Assembly: GCA_030737875.1 (NCBI GenBank) | Contig: CM060919.1 | Coordinates: forward strand, 808,401,160-808,465,159 | Source of the DNA: Allium sativum | Lineage: Eukaryota; Streptophyta; Magnoliopsida; Asparagales; Amaryllidaceae | Length of the DNA stretch: 64,000 nucleotides | Direction of reading: 5' to 3' | Part shown: positions 33,348 through 44,110 of the stretch, in pieces | Position numbering within the stretch: position 1 is the stretch's first letter | Layout: the number at the start of each line of letters is the position of its first letter | The notes under the pieces: generated by a model | Seen by the model: only the letters and a program-made list of their open reading frames with translations | The model's database searches: none | Told to the model about the DNA's origin: nothing | Program-made: the position numbers and the translations under genes

Positions 33348-34131
33348 CGCATCGTCAACTACAATCGAATGGGCGATTTGCTCCGAATTTCCTCCACCAA
33401 TAACTCACGTTCCATTCAATGAAATTCAGAACTTCCAAAAGGGAGCGGGTTTTTGAAAGAAATGGGGTTAGATGGTGTTGAAGGAGTGGAGAGGAAGAGG
33501 AAGAAGGGAGCGGGTTCGGTTCGGGTCGAATGCTTCATAGAGATTGGAAGTAGCAGCTAATGATGGTGGGTGGAACCAGTTCGGGTTGGAGGAGAGAGGA
33601 GTTGAATAGACAGGTCTTGGGATGCTTATATGGTTCGGTTCTGTGTCAACCGATCCGACCAGATTTGTCTTTCTTTTAACTCCTACAATCCGATCCCATT
33701 CCTTCTCTCATTCCGAACCGGTCTGTTTAAGTGAAGCATCCGAACCAATCTGATCATCATCTGGACATCGGACCGTTCCGATTTTGATGCTAAGAAAGGG
33801 AACTTAAGTCGAACCGATTGTAACATACATATCTGAACCGATTCGAAGGCATCCAACTTAATTTGCAATAAGGGCTTAACTAATTCAATCAACACTGACG
33901 GTGGTTTATGACTTTTTGGACAGTTAGGATAGAGCCTTATAGTCATGATTGAACTTTTTAGGGCTATCACGAACACATAATTGCTTCGTCAACTTCTTGC
34001 ATTGCGTTATTATATACATACTTCGTACTTCTTTAATTTTGTCACTGCACACACATTGGCACACATATGTATGGGGGACACGGGCAATTTTACTCTAGTT
34101 TTGTTATTGTTTCTTCAATAGCTTGACAATT
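33348..34131. other. Unresolved boundary region beside the Tat element
   Basis: No gene. It is rich in CGAACCGA / TCGGTTCGG words (33500-33860), as is 57560-58610 at the other end of the Tat element, so it may contain that element's 3' LTR. I could not align the two by eye. 33348-33430 may instead continue the older LTR cut at 23238. A TATA-like ATTATATACATA at ~34008 precedes the plus-strand ORF that starts at 34132. Confidence 0.4.
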
Positions 34132-37100
34132 ATGGCCGAGAGACGCTCGTCTAGATTAGCAGAGAGGAGAGATATTACCAGATCATCTGAAATCCACCTG
34201 TCGAAGATGTTTCTTCTACTTCAGATTCAGGTTGGAATAGTGTAGGTCCAGACTACGAAATAGGAAACCATGAAAGCGATGTGTCATCCAGGCGTGATGT
34301 CTCTCTTGATGTTGAAGAAGAAGGGGGGTAGGAGATAACCATGCCCCCGATGAATTTAGGGATGTAACTGTCTTGGAGTCGTCTAAGGATTCAGTCGAAT
34401 CGACGATTGATAATGACAGACTTGCCCGGATATGTCTAAAACACGGGATTCTTCGAAGAGATATTGAGTTGCCACCAAAAACAGATCGTCCTCATAATCC
34501 ACTGGAAGGGTATATGGCCATCACCAGACTGATGTGTCTTGTTGGAGCGATACCTCCATTTCCACCATTCATCGTCAATTTTCTGAGACAATTAAGGATT
34601 GCCTCCATGCAGCTTCTTCCCAACTCCTACGCCTATTTGTATACTCTGTATATAGCCTATAAAAAAAATTCTTGGAGTAGAGTTGACTTTCGAGGATGTT
34701 CATTTCTTTTATAACTTCAAGCATCGAAACAATGACACCCCGTCCTTTGTATATTTCGAATCAGTGCCAAAAAGGAAAATCATCACTGTTCCCTTTTAGC
34801 AGCAATGCTGGGGATCCGAAACCCGAATGGTTTTATATCAAACAACATCCTGGGTGTGCCAGAAGATGGCTTAAATCAAGTAGGGACTTCAATTTATTTT
34901 TTCGAGTTTCAATTCCAGCATTTATCATGCATTCATAAAGCGTTGCTTGTCTTCTTTTACAGTTCCTAACCCCCCAGGAGAAGCATCCGGTACGATTTGA
35001 TCGTTTAAATCAGTTACTTAATGGTGATCAAAAGTTCTTGACCATCAAGGACAGTTTGGTGGATGAATATCTTCATCGGCATCGTCTAGTTGCCATAACC
35101 CGTAGCATAGGACATGGTGAAGGCCCTTATGTGTACATACCCCCAGTTGAAGGGCAAATCGATATCCCACTCGAGAGGGGAGGTGTCTCAGAAAATCCAA
35201 CAATCCCCCCTTAGGGATCCTCATTCCCCCTCTTCAACACAAGATGATATGTTAGCAAATATAGCAAAAAAAGATAGGAGTAAATACATCACTCTCGAAG
35301 ATTCCGCCACCCCCGAATAACTAGTTTCTCTAGGAGAACTGCCATTAGATGCTCCTCAAGGAGATACCCCCAGTGTTGATGATTCTTTTTTTCGGGGTTT
35401 GGGAATTCTTCCTTTGCCCGAAACTCTCTATTCTACAGATGATTTTGGAACAAATCCTCTTACCTTTACTTCCTCAGAAGAAGTTACACCTATGAAGGCT
35501 ACGGAGACTGTAGAAACCAGCCTAACTCTGGGCTCTGGTTGGTTGGGGGGATATGGCTTAGGACATATACAACACACTAGCACTGCACGTCACAACACTT
35601 ATGCTTTATATAACCATTGGTTCTGAACTCTGCTCATATTGTTTTGTAGGTACAATGACATGCCCTCGCTACGATGTCAGGAAAATCCGCACCAGCGTGT
35701 CCATACATGATTCTGACACTGAGCATGACCATCGTGAAAATCGTGGCAGGGATGACAGAAGGTATCATGACTCCCAACGACCTCATTCTTCACGTTCTCG
35801 TTCTCCCCTTCGTTTAGATCTGGAAAAATACAAGAGCTATCAAGACCGTCGCGAAGGAGATAAACCACGCTCCAAAGACTCAATTTCTCCTAAGGATAAA
35901 TGCCCTCACGAGAAGTTGTTGCCGAAGCATGTTGATTTGCAGGATAAACACAAAGTTTCTGGAAAGTGATCAGGGAAGGGTGATACATCCATCGTTCCGG
36001 CCAAGCGAAAACATATCGAGCTATCTTACTCCAAATCCGCGCCACTCGATTCTGATTCCAAAGTGAGACTGGCTTATCTTAGGAAGCAATTTCCAGATCA
36101 TTACTTTGAATATTTGCAATTCATACCCGCACTTGAGCCCGTTTCTTCGAAGTAGGCAAATGATGCTAAGGCCAAGATAGACTTAGTAGAGAAGCAGTAT
36201 TCAGAGATGTATAGATATTCACGCTATCTTTCCAAAATCATTCGGGACCTAGTTGCTGACATCGATCAAATGAAGAAAGTAGCCGATCTCGATGAGAATG
36301 TCCTAAAAAATTTAGAAAAGGTTCTAGAAGACACACAGACTCAACTTGCCTTCGCTCAACGGGATACCGATAACTTCAAAAACAGCTTAAGGAGTTACAA
36401 AAGCGTTATCACAACCTACTGGAATCTCATAGTCAAGAACGCTTAGATATGAAGAAATAGGCTAAAGATGCTAAGTCGGAGAGTGTTAAGACACAACTAG
36501 CTTGCACTACTCTCGAGAAGGAAAAGGCCGAGTTAGCGAGGAAGAATGCTGAGTTGGATAGCGGAACACCGAATTGGAGGCCAAATTAAATGAGGCCTAA
36601 TCTAGAGCAGTCTTGGACGAGGGGAATGTGAATAGTGCCATCAAATCCGCCGGAGAGGTCCACACACAGCTTTCTGAGGCCCATAAAGAATTGGATGGTT
36701 ATGGTGAATTGATGATAGAATTTTTTTCTCAGATAATCCGTCGCCGAGACATTTCTTGGATCGAGGATTATCCGACAACTCTAGTTTACGTGTGGGACCA
36801 AATCATCGAGTGGGCAAAGAAAGAACTTAAAGTAGACTCCATTGATGAAAACAAACTTATGGAAAGGTTCCTTAGGGGTGAGGAACCGACACGTCTGGCC
36901 GAAGGGCGCCGACTTATTGCAGCCGCCATGGAGGTAGAGAAACGTTAGCCCAAAGAAAAGAATACCATTGAAGTCGGTTCTTCCTCTACTGCTCCCGAGG
37001 CTACTGGAGTAGAACAATATGATCCCGAGAACCCGGGAATTCCTAAGGCGCCTCTTTTGTCTCCTATACCTGAATCGGCACAGAAACTTTAACCACTCCA

Positions 37101-37813
37101 ATTGAGAAATCATCCGAAGGTATTTCTACCTTTTCACCCCAATTTGTCAAAGCGATCTCCAATTTTCATCATATTATTGGGCAATCAATTGAAAATCCCC
37201 CGTTTTCTCCTGAGTTAATAACTGTTGCTTCTCGTTCTATAGGTATTAAGCTAACTGACAAAACTAATGGGCAACAGAAGACAGTCATCGGTGAGACGTC
37301 CATCAAAGAGACTCAGTAGGAACGGGATGAAGTCACCGCTGCAAAACTTGGAGGAGAAACCAAGGGCAAGAAGGAGAAGGTTACCGATAAAGCTCCCGGC
37401 CACCCGTCACCGAGATTCCTCAGTATGGGGATATGATAGCTGCCTTAAAAGATGATGGCGGTGACGATGGGCATGAAGAGGATGTTGAAGCTGTCGTGAT
37501 TGGGGATTCAGGGAATAATGACAACATGACCTTGGCGGAGATGAAAGCCAAGCAGGATATGGATCTAAAAGTAAAGACCGAAGAAGTGGAACTTGGAGAT
37601 CCAAAACCTATTGCAATGATTGGCTCCCAATCTAAGATAATTGTCAAATTATCAAGCAGGTCAATCACCGGGGAACTTGCCGCTAAGACTCCTGTTGACC
37701 CTAGCCCTCCAGCTTCAGGGAAGAAAAACCCCAAGCGCATCATGACTGATGTTGAAAGAGAGGCACGGGATGCTCTTAAAGCCGCCAAGAAAGCTAAGAC
37801 TGCTTCGAAGTAG
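34132..37813 (+). pseudogene. Decayed extra ORF of a Tat-lineage element, antisense to its pol
   Basis: The remains of one long ORF broken by several frameshifts and stops. Start MAERRSSRLAERR at 34132; then acidic/Ser-rich sequence; then a region (34373-35100) with NPLEGYMAI, IPPFPPFIVNFLRQLRIA and QLLPNSYAYLYTLYIA, typical of the plant domain long labelled 'putative gypsy type transposon' (PF04195). A charged Arg/Ser/Asp-rich segment follows (35653-35960), then a coiled-coil stretch (36150-36600), a WIEDYP segment, and an acidic then Lys-rich tail (KKNPKRI, KKAKTASK) to the TAG at 37811-37813. Frame changes occur near 34200, 34680 and 34790, with stops near 35214, 35967 and 36153. It converges with the minus-strand pol. 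Antisense ORFs between pol and the 3' LTR are known from Tat elements such as Grande and Retand; their function is unknown. Confidence 0.72.
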
Positions 37814-38618
37814 AGATGAAAACGATTTTTGTATTTTGTTTTGTCTACCTGTTGGTCTACTGTTGTTGTAGCGAGCGCGACCCTCGCATCTTTTGTTTAG
37901 TTTTCTTGTATTAACTCACGTACCTATGGATATAATAGTTTATTTTCGGCAATGTCAAATGTCTGCAAGCTCATCATTTAAGTAAGATACAGATAAACAA
38001 CATGTCATATTTAAAGTCATTACTATTAAATGAGGGACAATAAATACTGGGGATATGCATGTGTATACCCCCTATCGATCTTGAACAAATGGCCACGCTA
38101 AGGCTTTGTTCGGGATTGATTAGTCTTGATACTTAGTTGCTCCCGACTCTCTGGTGGGGCTAAGTTTCCCTTGTCATGGATGCTTATTCTTTTAGCATCT
38201 CTATACTCTCCAATCGTGTAATCAGGTTAGAGCGTCATCAAGGCGGTCTCTTTTCGGGTGCATCATCACGCCTTAGGGGACGTCATCTTCCCATCCTTTA
38301 TACTCTCTCTCGGCTGCTGAGAGTTAGAGTTCAGGATGTCGGCTTCCTGTCCTTTATACTGTTAAGCAAATGGTTGTTATGTGTGCATTGGTTTTGATAC
38401 AAATTTCTAATGTCTTTGACTTATGTCATGAGAACCACAAAGTATACATAAATAAAAATCGAACAGGAAAAGTAAATCACACACAGTATTTTTATAGTGG
38501 TTCGGCCAAGTCGTGACCTACATCCACTTTATAATCTTTTGTGTAAGTCAAACAGACTTTTCTAGGCAAGTCATGCCTTTTTACATGGATTATGAAACCA
38601 AAGAAAATAATACATCAA
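37814..38618. other. Non-coding gap between the convergent Tat ORF and pol
   Basis: No gene. TTTATACTCTC- and CTTTATACTG-type words repeat near 38200-38360. 38470-38540 (ACACACAGT.., TAGTGGTTCGG.., CATCCACTTTA) resembles 58050-58110 (ACACACAATT.., AATGGTTCCGC.., CATCCACTTTG), hinting at shared regulatory sequence between the 5' leader and this 3' region. Confidence 0.5.
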
Positions 38619-39065
38619 TCAAATCAAGTATCGTCGCAAATGTTGGGCGTTCCATGCTCTGGGGATTTCTTCACCATCCACGGTCGTTAGTTTGAAAGCT
38701 CCTATATCAAGTTTCCGTTGGATGACATATGACCCTTCCTATGTCGGACTTAAGTGAGTTGGAGAAGGGAAGACTCTCTTTAAAACTAGATCCCCATGCT
38801 CAAAGGTCCGAGGGTGAACCTTTCTGTCATAGTAACGTGCCACTTGGTGTCGGTGTCTTGAGGCACGCATGTCAGCTTCATCCCTTTTCTCTTTAATCAT
38901 GTCCAGGGACTCTAGGAGGAGCGCCTTGTTTGTCATCGGATCATAATATGTCACCCTATGAGAAGGGACTTCGAGCTCCACCAGGATTACTGCATCGAAT
39001 CCATAAGAAAGCGAAAAAGGAGTGTGTCCGGTAGCCATCTTGAAGGTTGTCCGAAAGGCCCACAA
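38619..39065 (-). pseudogene. Tat integrase C-terminal region
   Basis: Contains the post-core segment (MWAFRTTFKMATGHTPFSLS) and the basic ARYYDRKVHPRTFEHGDLVLK stretch typical of the GPY/F-type C-terminus. A stop at 38739-38741 interrupts the frame, which then continues (SYVIQRKLD.., AWNAQHLRRY) to a natural-looking TGA at 38619-38621. There is also a break between this block and the core at about 39066-39125. Confidence 0.75.
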
Positions 39066-39125
39066 GGCTAGTGGTAATTAATCTACCCATTTGGCCTTAG
39101 CTCGTTCTAGACGTTTCTTAAGAAT

Positions 39126-39569
39126 TTATTTGATAACTTTATTTATTGCCTCAACCTGTCCGTTTGACTGTGGGTGAGCTACGACAGTATATCTCTTATC
39201 AATCCGATACTTTAAGCAGAAGTGTCTAAATTCTGGGCTATCGAATTGGGTTCCGTTATCGGTTATGATGGTTTTTAGTATCCCAAATTGACAAATGATA
39301 TTTCTGACCACGAAGCTAATTGCCTTTCTTGTCGTGATTGTGGTTAAGGAATCAGCCTCTACCCATTTTGTGAAGTAATCCACTGCCACGATCGTGTACC
39401 TGGCTCCTCCTTTAGCGATTGGTAGAGTCCCGATGATGTCTAACCCCCACATAGCAAATGGCCATGGACTGACCATTGATTTAAGCTGTCGTGGGGGTGC
39501 TCTTCGGATTTTGGCGAATATTTGGCATTTGTCGCAGTGTCGTGAATGGTCAGCTACATCTTTATTCAT
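39126..39569 (-). pseudogene. Tat integrase zinc region and catalytic core
   Basis: Zinc-binding tail (HSRHCDKCQIFAK), then the core with D (WGLDIIG), D (ITDNGTQF) and E (NGQVEAINK) all present, spaced as in Ty3/gypsy integrases. The domain alone looks sound, but upstream and downstream stops make the polyprotein non-functional. Confidence 0.82.
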
Positions 39570-39715
39570 AGTGGGCCAAAAATAGCTGTATCGTTATACT
39601 TTCTTTGCTATGGTTTGGCCTCCTGTATGGTCTCCACACTCACCCTCATGTACTTATCTTAGTACACGCTTGATGTCGTCGTGTGCTATGCATCAAAGTA
39701 AAGGCATAGAAAACC

Positions 39716-40304
39716 TTAACGGTAAAGGATGTCATCCTGTAAGACGTATTTTGCAGCTTTACGAACTACACGTCGTCTCTCGCTCTTTTTTGATGGGAGA
39801 ATTCCGCTGCTAAGGAAATTCTTAATTGGTGTCATCCATGACTCTCTTTCTGGTTCAGCTTCCAGGGCTAGCTCGATTTCCATTAGGTTGAAGCTTGGTG
39901 ATCCCAATATCTCTATCGGAACCATTTCAGTTTCCTCAGGATTGTCAGAACTTGATAGCTTAGCCAGTCGATCTGCCTTTTGATTTTCTGCTCTTGGAAT
40001 GTGTGTTATACTGTAATGCTTCAGGTTGCCCAATAACTCCTCCACCTTTTCAAGATAAGTAATAAGCCGAGGCCCCCTGGTCACAAATTCATTTTGCACT
40101 TTGCAAACAACTATTTTGGAGTCACAGAATATGTCCAATATTCTTATCCCCAATTCCTTAGCGAGTTTCTAACCCGGAATCATTATTGGTGCCAGGGAAT
40201 TCTAACCGCAAGGCATAATAAATGGATCTTCCTTCAAGAGTAGTTCAAATAACTCTAGCGCCAGATCTTCGATCATTCTTGGCACCGTCCGTATATAATT
40301 TCCA
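39716..40304 (-). pseudogene. Second (archaeal-type) RNase H of the Tat element
   Basis: Starts WKLYTDGAKNDRRSGA (catalytic Asp in YTDG), then after stops and frame breaks LAKELGIRILDIFCDSKIVV..V and a linker with IPRAENQKADRLAKL. Type-I RNase H motifs located after the normal RNase H and before integrase are the hallmark of Tat/Ogre elements, which acquired an extra RNase H. At least two stops fall between 40150 and 40260. The tail (SSGILPSKKSERRRV..) leads toward integrase. Confidence 0.78.
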
Positions 40305-40628
40305 CGATTAAGCTCAAACTCATGCTCTGATTTGACAACCTTGTCATCCACCATCTCCTCTTTGGGAATCATAAATTCTGCTATGAAGTCTGCTAAGGCC
40401 TGCCCCTTATTGACCTCCGTGGTTGGAAATTCAAATCAAATTGGCTCATGTTCCACTTAATTAATCGCCCCGACGCTTCCGGTCTTTGCAATACTTGTCT
40501 TAGAGCTTGATCAGTGTATATGACTATCGGATGAGCTTGGAAATAGTGATGGAGCTTTCGGGTGGCAATCATGAGTTTATAAGCAAGTTTTTCTGTTCTT
40601 CCGCAGCTGCCAACTTCTTGCTCACATA

Positions 40629-41057
40629 TTACACCGGCCTTTGGACCTTGTCTTCTTCACGTACTAAGGCTGTGCTGACAGCATGAGTTGACACCGCTAG
40701 GTAGACGAACAATTCTTCATGATCTATTGGCTTTGACAATATCGGGGGTTTTTCTAGTAAGTCCAACATACTTTGAAAGGCCTCTACATAGTCGGGAGTC
40801 CATTCGAAATTGCACTTTCCCCGCTTGATTAAATCAAAGAATTGGACGCACTTGTCCGTAGCTTTGGAAATGAATCTACTTAACGCAGCCACCTTCCCTG
40901 CAAGGATCTGAACATTCTTAATCTTCCGTGGTTCTTCTATGTTCCTTATTACTGCTATCTGGCCTGGATTAATCTCAATCCCTTGAGAACTTACTATGAA
41001 CCGGAGGAATTTCCCTGACGCAACTCCAAACGAGCATTTTAATGGGTTCAACTTCAT
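40629..41057 (-). pseudogene. RT connection and first RNase H of the Tat element
   Basis: Begins KLNPLKCSFGVASGKFLRF, the RT thumb/connection motif, followed by VAALSRFISKATDKC and a degenerate first RNase H (ELFVYLAVSTHAVSTALVRE). The usual catalytic Asp is replaced in LFVYLAVS, as in other Tat elements where this first RNase H is inactive. The frame stops at 40629; remnants (KLAYKLMIATRKLHHYFQ, YTDQ) continue in another frame to about 40430. Confidence 0.78.
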
Positions 41058-41059
41058 CC

Positions 41060-41821
41060 CTATTTCCGTAGGATGTCGAACATCTCTACCAGATCTTGTG
41101 TATGACTAGAAGATTGTCTGGACTTCATGAGCATGTCATCTACGTAAACTTCCATGGTTTTTCCTAGCTGGTTATAGAACATCCTATTCACCAGGCATTG
41201 ATAAGTGGCTCCAGCATTCTTTAGTCCAAATGGCATCATTACATAGCAATATAATCCCAAGTTTGTAATAAAACTTGTGTGTTCTTGATCTGACACATGC
41301 ATGGGAATCTGGTTATATCCTGAATATGCATCCATAAAAGAGAGAAGTTCATGTACGGCCGTCGAGTCTACTAGCTGGTCAATCCTAGGAAGTGGGAAGC
41401 TATCTTTTGGACAAGCTTTGTTCAAATCCAAAAAATCAATACACGTTCGTCATTTCCCATTTGATTTCTTAACTAAAACGGGATTCGATATCCAGTCGGA
41501 ATATGTTGAGTCTGTAATGAACCCATTATCTTTCAACTTTTCTACCTCTTTTTTTAAGGCTGCTGACCTCTCTGGGCCCAATATACGCCTCCTCTGCTTA
41601 ACGGGTGGATGTTTCGGGTTGATACTCAATGAGTGGCTTATGACAGAGGGGGATATCCCACACATGTCGGCATGGGTCCAGGCAAACACATCCAAATTTG
41701 CTTTTAAAAAGTCAGTTAGTTCCTTTTCGTGGAACGGGTCTAGCTGAGATCTAATCTTTAAAACCATGGTTGAATCAACATTGTCAATGGAAATGTCCAC
41801 AGTCATTTCATTGGGGGTCAC
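41060..41821 (-). pseudogene. Tat reverse transcriptase
   Basis: Contains VKQRRRILGPERSAALKKEV, NPVLVKKSNGK, LNKACPKDSFPLPRID, DAYSGYNQIPM, MPFGLKNAGATYQ and the catalytic YVDDM. One TGA at 41450-41452 sits where this family normally has Trp (TGG), a single-base nonsense change. The rest of the domain is well preserved. A frame break separates it from the connection domain near 41058. Confidence 0.85.
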
Positions 41822-41911
41822 CTTCCTATCGTCGGGTTCTTCATCCTCTCTGGGATCTATATCCTCGAACAGTTCTCTAGGTGATTCCCTCGGGGTTAAT
41901 TTCTTTAATTG

Positions 41912-42466
41912 CTATGCTGATCTCTCCTTCGTAGAGGAGGGGGCATCTTTTGTATCTATGCTCAAACCTTTTAATAATGTTTTCAACTCTGCCATGTAGA
42001 AGGCTCGCCCAGTGACCTGATCACCTCTCATCATTCCCACTCGTGCTTTGGTTGGGAATTTTAACAACAGACACCATGGCGCTATGCAAGCCCTGAATTC
42101 TGCGAGGGCTGGTCGGCCTAAGAAGGCATTGTAAGGTGAATTGATGTCCAAAACCACAAATGGGAGGATTCTCAACCTTTGACGATCTCCATGCCCCAAT
42201 GTCACTGATAATTCAACATATCTCATTGGAGCTGTCGAGGCTCCACTGAAGCCTCGTATCCATCCTTCGCAAGGCTTCAAGTCTTTTGCTTTGAGTCTCA
42301 TCTGATCGAATGCTTTCTTGAATAGGATATTAACTAAACTTTCATTATGCACCAATACTTTGTGAACCAAAGCCGGACTGATAGTGGTAGTGATCACCAG
42401 ATGATCTTCAGTGGGTGATTGAACTCCGGTATCGTCTCTGTCATGAAATATGGCATCATCTGACAT
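41912..42466 (-). pseudogene. Tat protease region with degraded active site
   Basis: Homologous to Tat-type retropepsins by layout: HLVITTTIS, VHKVLVHNES, LKPCEGWIRGFSG, PFVVLDINSPYNAFLGRPAL. The position of the catalytic D-N/G-G-S motif reads VLVHNES, so the catalytic Asp is His and the Gly is Glu. If the alignment is right, the protease is dead even apart from the surrounding stops. Confidence 0.7.
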
Positions 42467-42594
42467 CGTCTTCTATTGGTTTAGTAGGGCGCTATCTTCG
42501 AGGTTACTGCACTCTCCCGCTCCAATATGTTTAGCTGCATTGACATATTGGTCCATTGCCCTAAAGTTATGGGCTGCGGGATGAGGTCCACCTA

Positions 42595-42912
42595 CTATGG
42601 TATTGATAACAATTCCTTACCCTTCTGTTGAGCCATGGGTTTAGAAGCAGACTGATTTTGATTGAGGGCTTGTCCTCCTTGCCCCCTGTCTCTTGGTGTA
42701 ACTTTGTACTCATCTAACTTCCCTTCCCATAGTAGCTTTTCGACAACGTCTCTTAAATGACGACACTCGTCTGTGGAATGGCCATGAGTTCCGTGGAACA
42801 AAATGAATTTCCCGATGGCGACCTCTTTTTCAATGGAGTCTCTGGGTGGAGGTTTCTTGTATTGGAGGACGTTATATGTATCCAGGCCGATGTTTTCTAA
42901 TGTGTCATTCAA
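42595..42912 (-). pseudogene. Tat gag C-terminal region with damaged zinc knuckle
   Basis: FHGTHGHSTDECRHLRD matches the Tat gag motif (CxxHxxxGHxTxEC) but the first Cys is missing (FILFH). It is followed by the conserved LLWEGKLDEYK helix and a Gln-rich tail, then a stop before protease. Confidence 0.65.
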
Positions 42913-43034
42913 TGGTGAGTAGTTTTCAAAGGTTTGGAATCAAGGTCTTTTACTAGGATTGTTTCCTCGGTTCCTATTCCTCCTATTGTCATTTCCATTC
43001 CTATTGTTACTTCCTTCGTTCTTATTACCGACAT

Positions 43035-43667
43035 TTACTTCGACCTTCCCCGAGCTATCACCGGATTATTTACAGCAACTTTACTTTGAATGTCTTCTTT
43101 TGAGGCTCCGTTAGATTTTCTTTTCCGACTGGCAAATATCTCTTCTCGTCGTAGGCGAATATTTGCTTTTTCGTAGAATGCCTCTCTGGTCAACGGCGGC
43201 TTTCCAGCTAAATATCCACCAAATTCAGTATCCGGATCGACCCCATCTATTAAGGCCATCAGAACGGTCGGTTCATGGGGATCACTTACTTCAGTAACCG
43301 CTAAGTTGAAGCGATCCAGATACGACTTCAAGGATTCCCCCGGAGCTTTCTTAATTCTGGATAACTCAATGACACTTTTAGCTTTTTGAGCATGGAGTCG
43401 GAACTATTTCATAAAAAGCTCGCTTAGTTCTTGAAAATTCGATATTGATCGTTGGGGAAGTCGAGTGAACCACATCAGTGCCATATCTTATAGATAAAGG
43501 GGGAAGCCTTTACATTTCACAGCGTCGGGTGCGGCCGCAATGTTCATGTACCACGCATACCTCATCAGGTGTTGCTTGGGATCAGTTTTTCTGGCATATC
43601 AGTACATTTGGGGTAGATTGAATCGTCGAGGAAACGGGAAATTCAAGATATCGTCGGTAATGGAGTG
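43035..43667 (-). pseudogene. Tat gag capsid region, cut by the nested element
   Basis: From the insertion edge at 43667 the minus strand reads a gag capsid pattern (RRFNLPQM.., DPKQHLMRYAWYM, ALMWFTRLP, ELSELFMK.FRLHAQK, GESLKSYLDRFNLAV) in one frame with about three internal stops. The N-terminal part lies across the 13.2-kb insertion at 56871-57640. A charged basic tail (SRKRKSNG) ends the block at 43035. Confidence 0.72.
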
Positions 43668-43915
43668 TGTAACAACCCGTATTTTGATAACGTGTTATAA
43701 CCATAAATCTAGGCAGAATTAAATTTTAAATAAGAACCAAGGGAAACGGGTTGCGCCATTACGTTCGTCTTGGAATTTTGCATAAAATCGAGTCTGGGTT
43801 TTCGAAAATCGGAGTCTGTATGACCAAGTTATGGCTCCCCAAAGTTTCAGAAATTTTCAGAGTTCAAAACAGCTCGAATTCGAATTCAAAATTCGAATTT
43901 CAAACGCAGAACAGA

Positions 43916-43939
43916 CTGGGCGGGAAATTTCCCGCCCAG
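43916..43939. promoter_or_regulatory. 24-bp perfect palindrome of paired E2F-type sites
   Basis: The core GCGGGAAATTTCCCGC is two head-to-head matches to the plant E2F consensus TTTCCCGC, extended to a perfect 24-bp palindrome. It lies ~160 bp upstream of the TATA-like box and is unchanged in the 3' LTR (54283-54306). Binding is inferred from the motif only. Confidence 0.55.
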
Positions 43940-44100
43940 ACCTAGGTCGACTGGGGAGTCGACTGGGCAGTCGACCCCTCCCCCCCAGGTCGACTGGGCA
44001 GTCGACTTGGGTGTCGACCTGGTCCCCGAACCTAATTTTGGGCCAGTGTTCGTTCTGATGTATCTAGTCCGATTTCTGTCCAGATTCATCTGCCTAAACC

Positions 44101-44110
44101 TATTTAAATA
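44101..44110 (+). promoter_or_regulatory. TATA-like box of the LTR promoter
   Basis: TATTTAAATA followed by C/T-rich leader sequence (CCTTCTCTACAC). The 3' LTR has TATTTAAACA at the same place. The U3-like sequence upstream carries the palindrome and GTCGAC repeats. Confidence 0.5.

Noticed and set aside
33343..34100. Definite 3' LTR of the Tat element
   Set aside because: Shared TCGGTTCGG words with 57560-58610 are suggestive, but the two regions did not align by eye over any long stretch.
35677..35883. Minus-strand frame opposite the Tat extra ORF
   Set aside because: It is a shadow of the plus-strand coding remnant, with no domain of its own.
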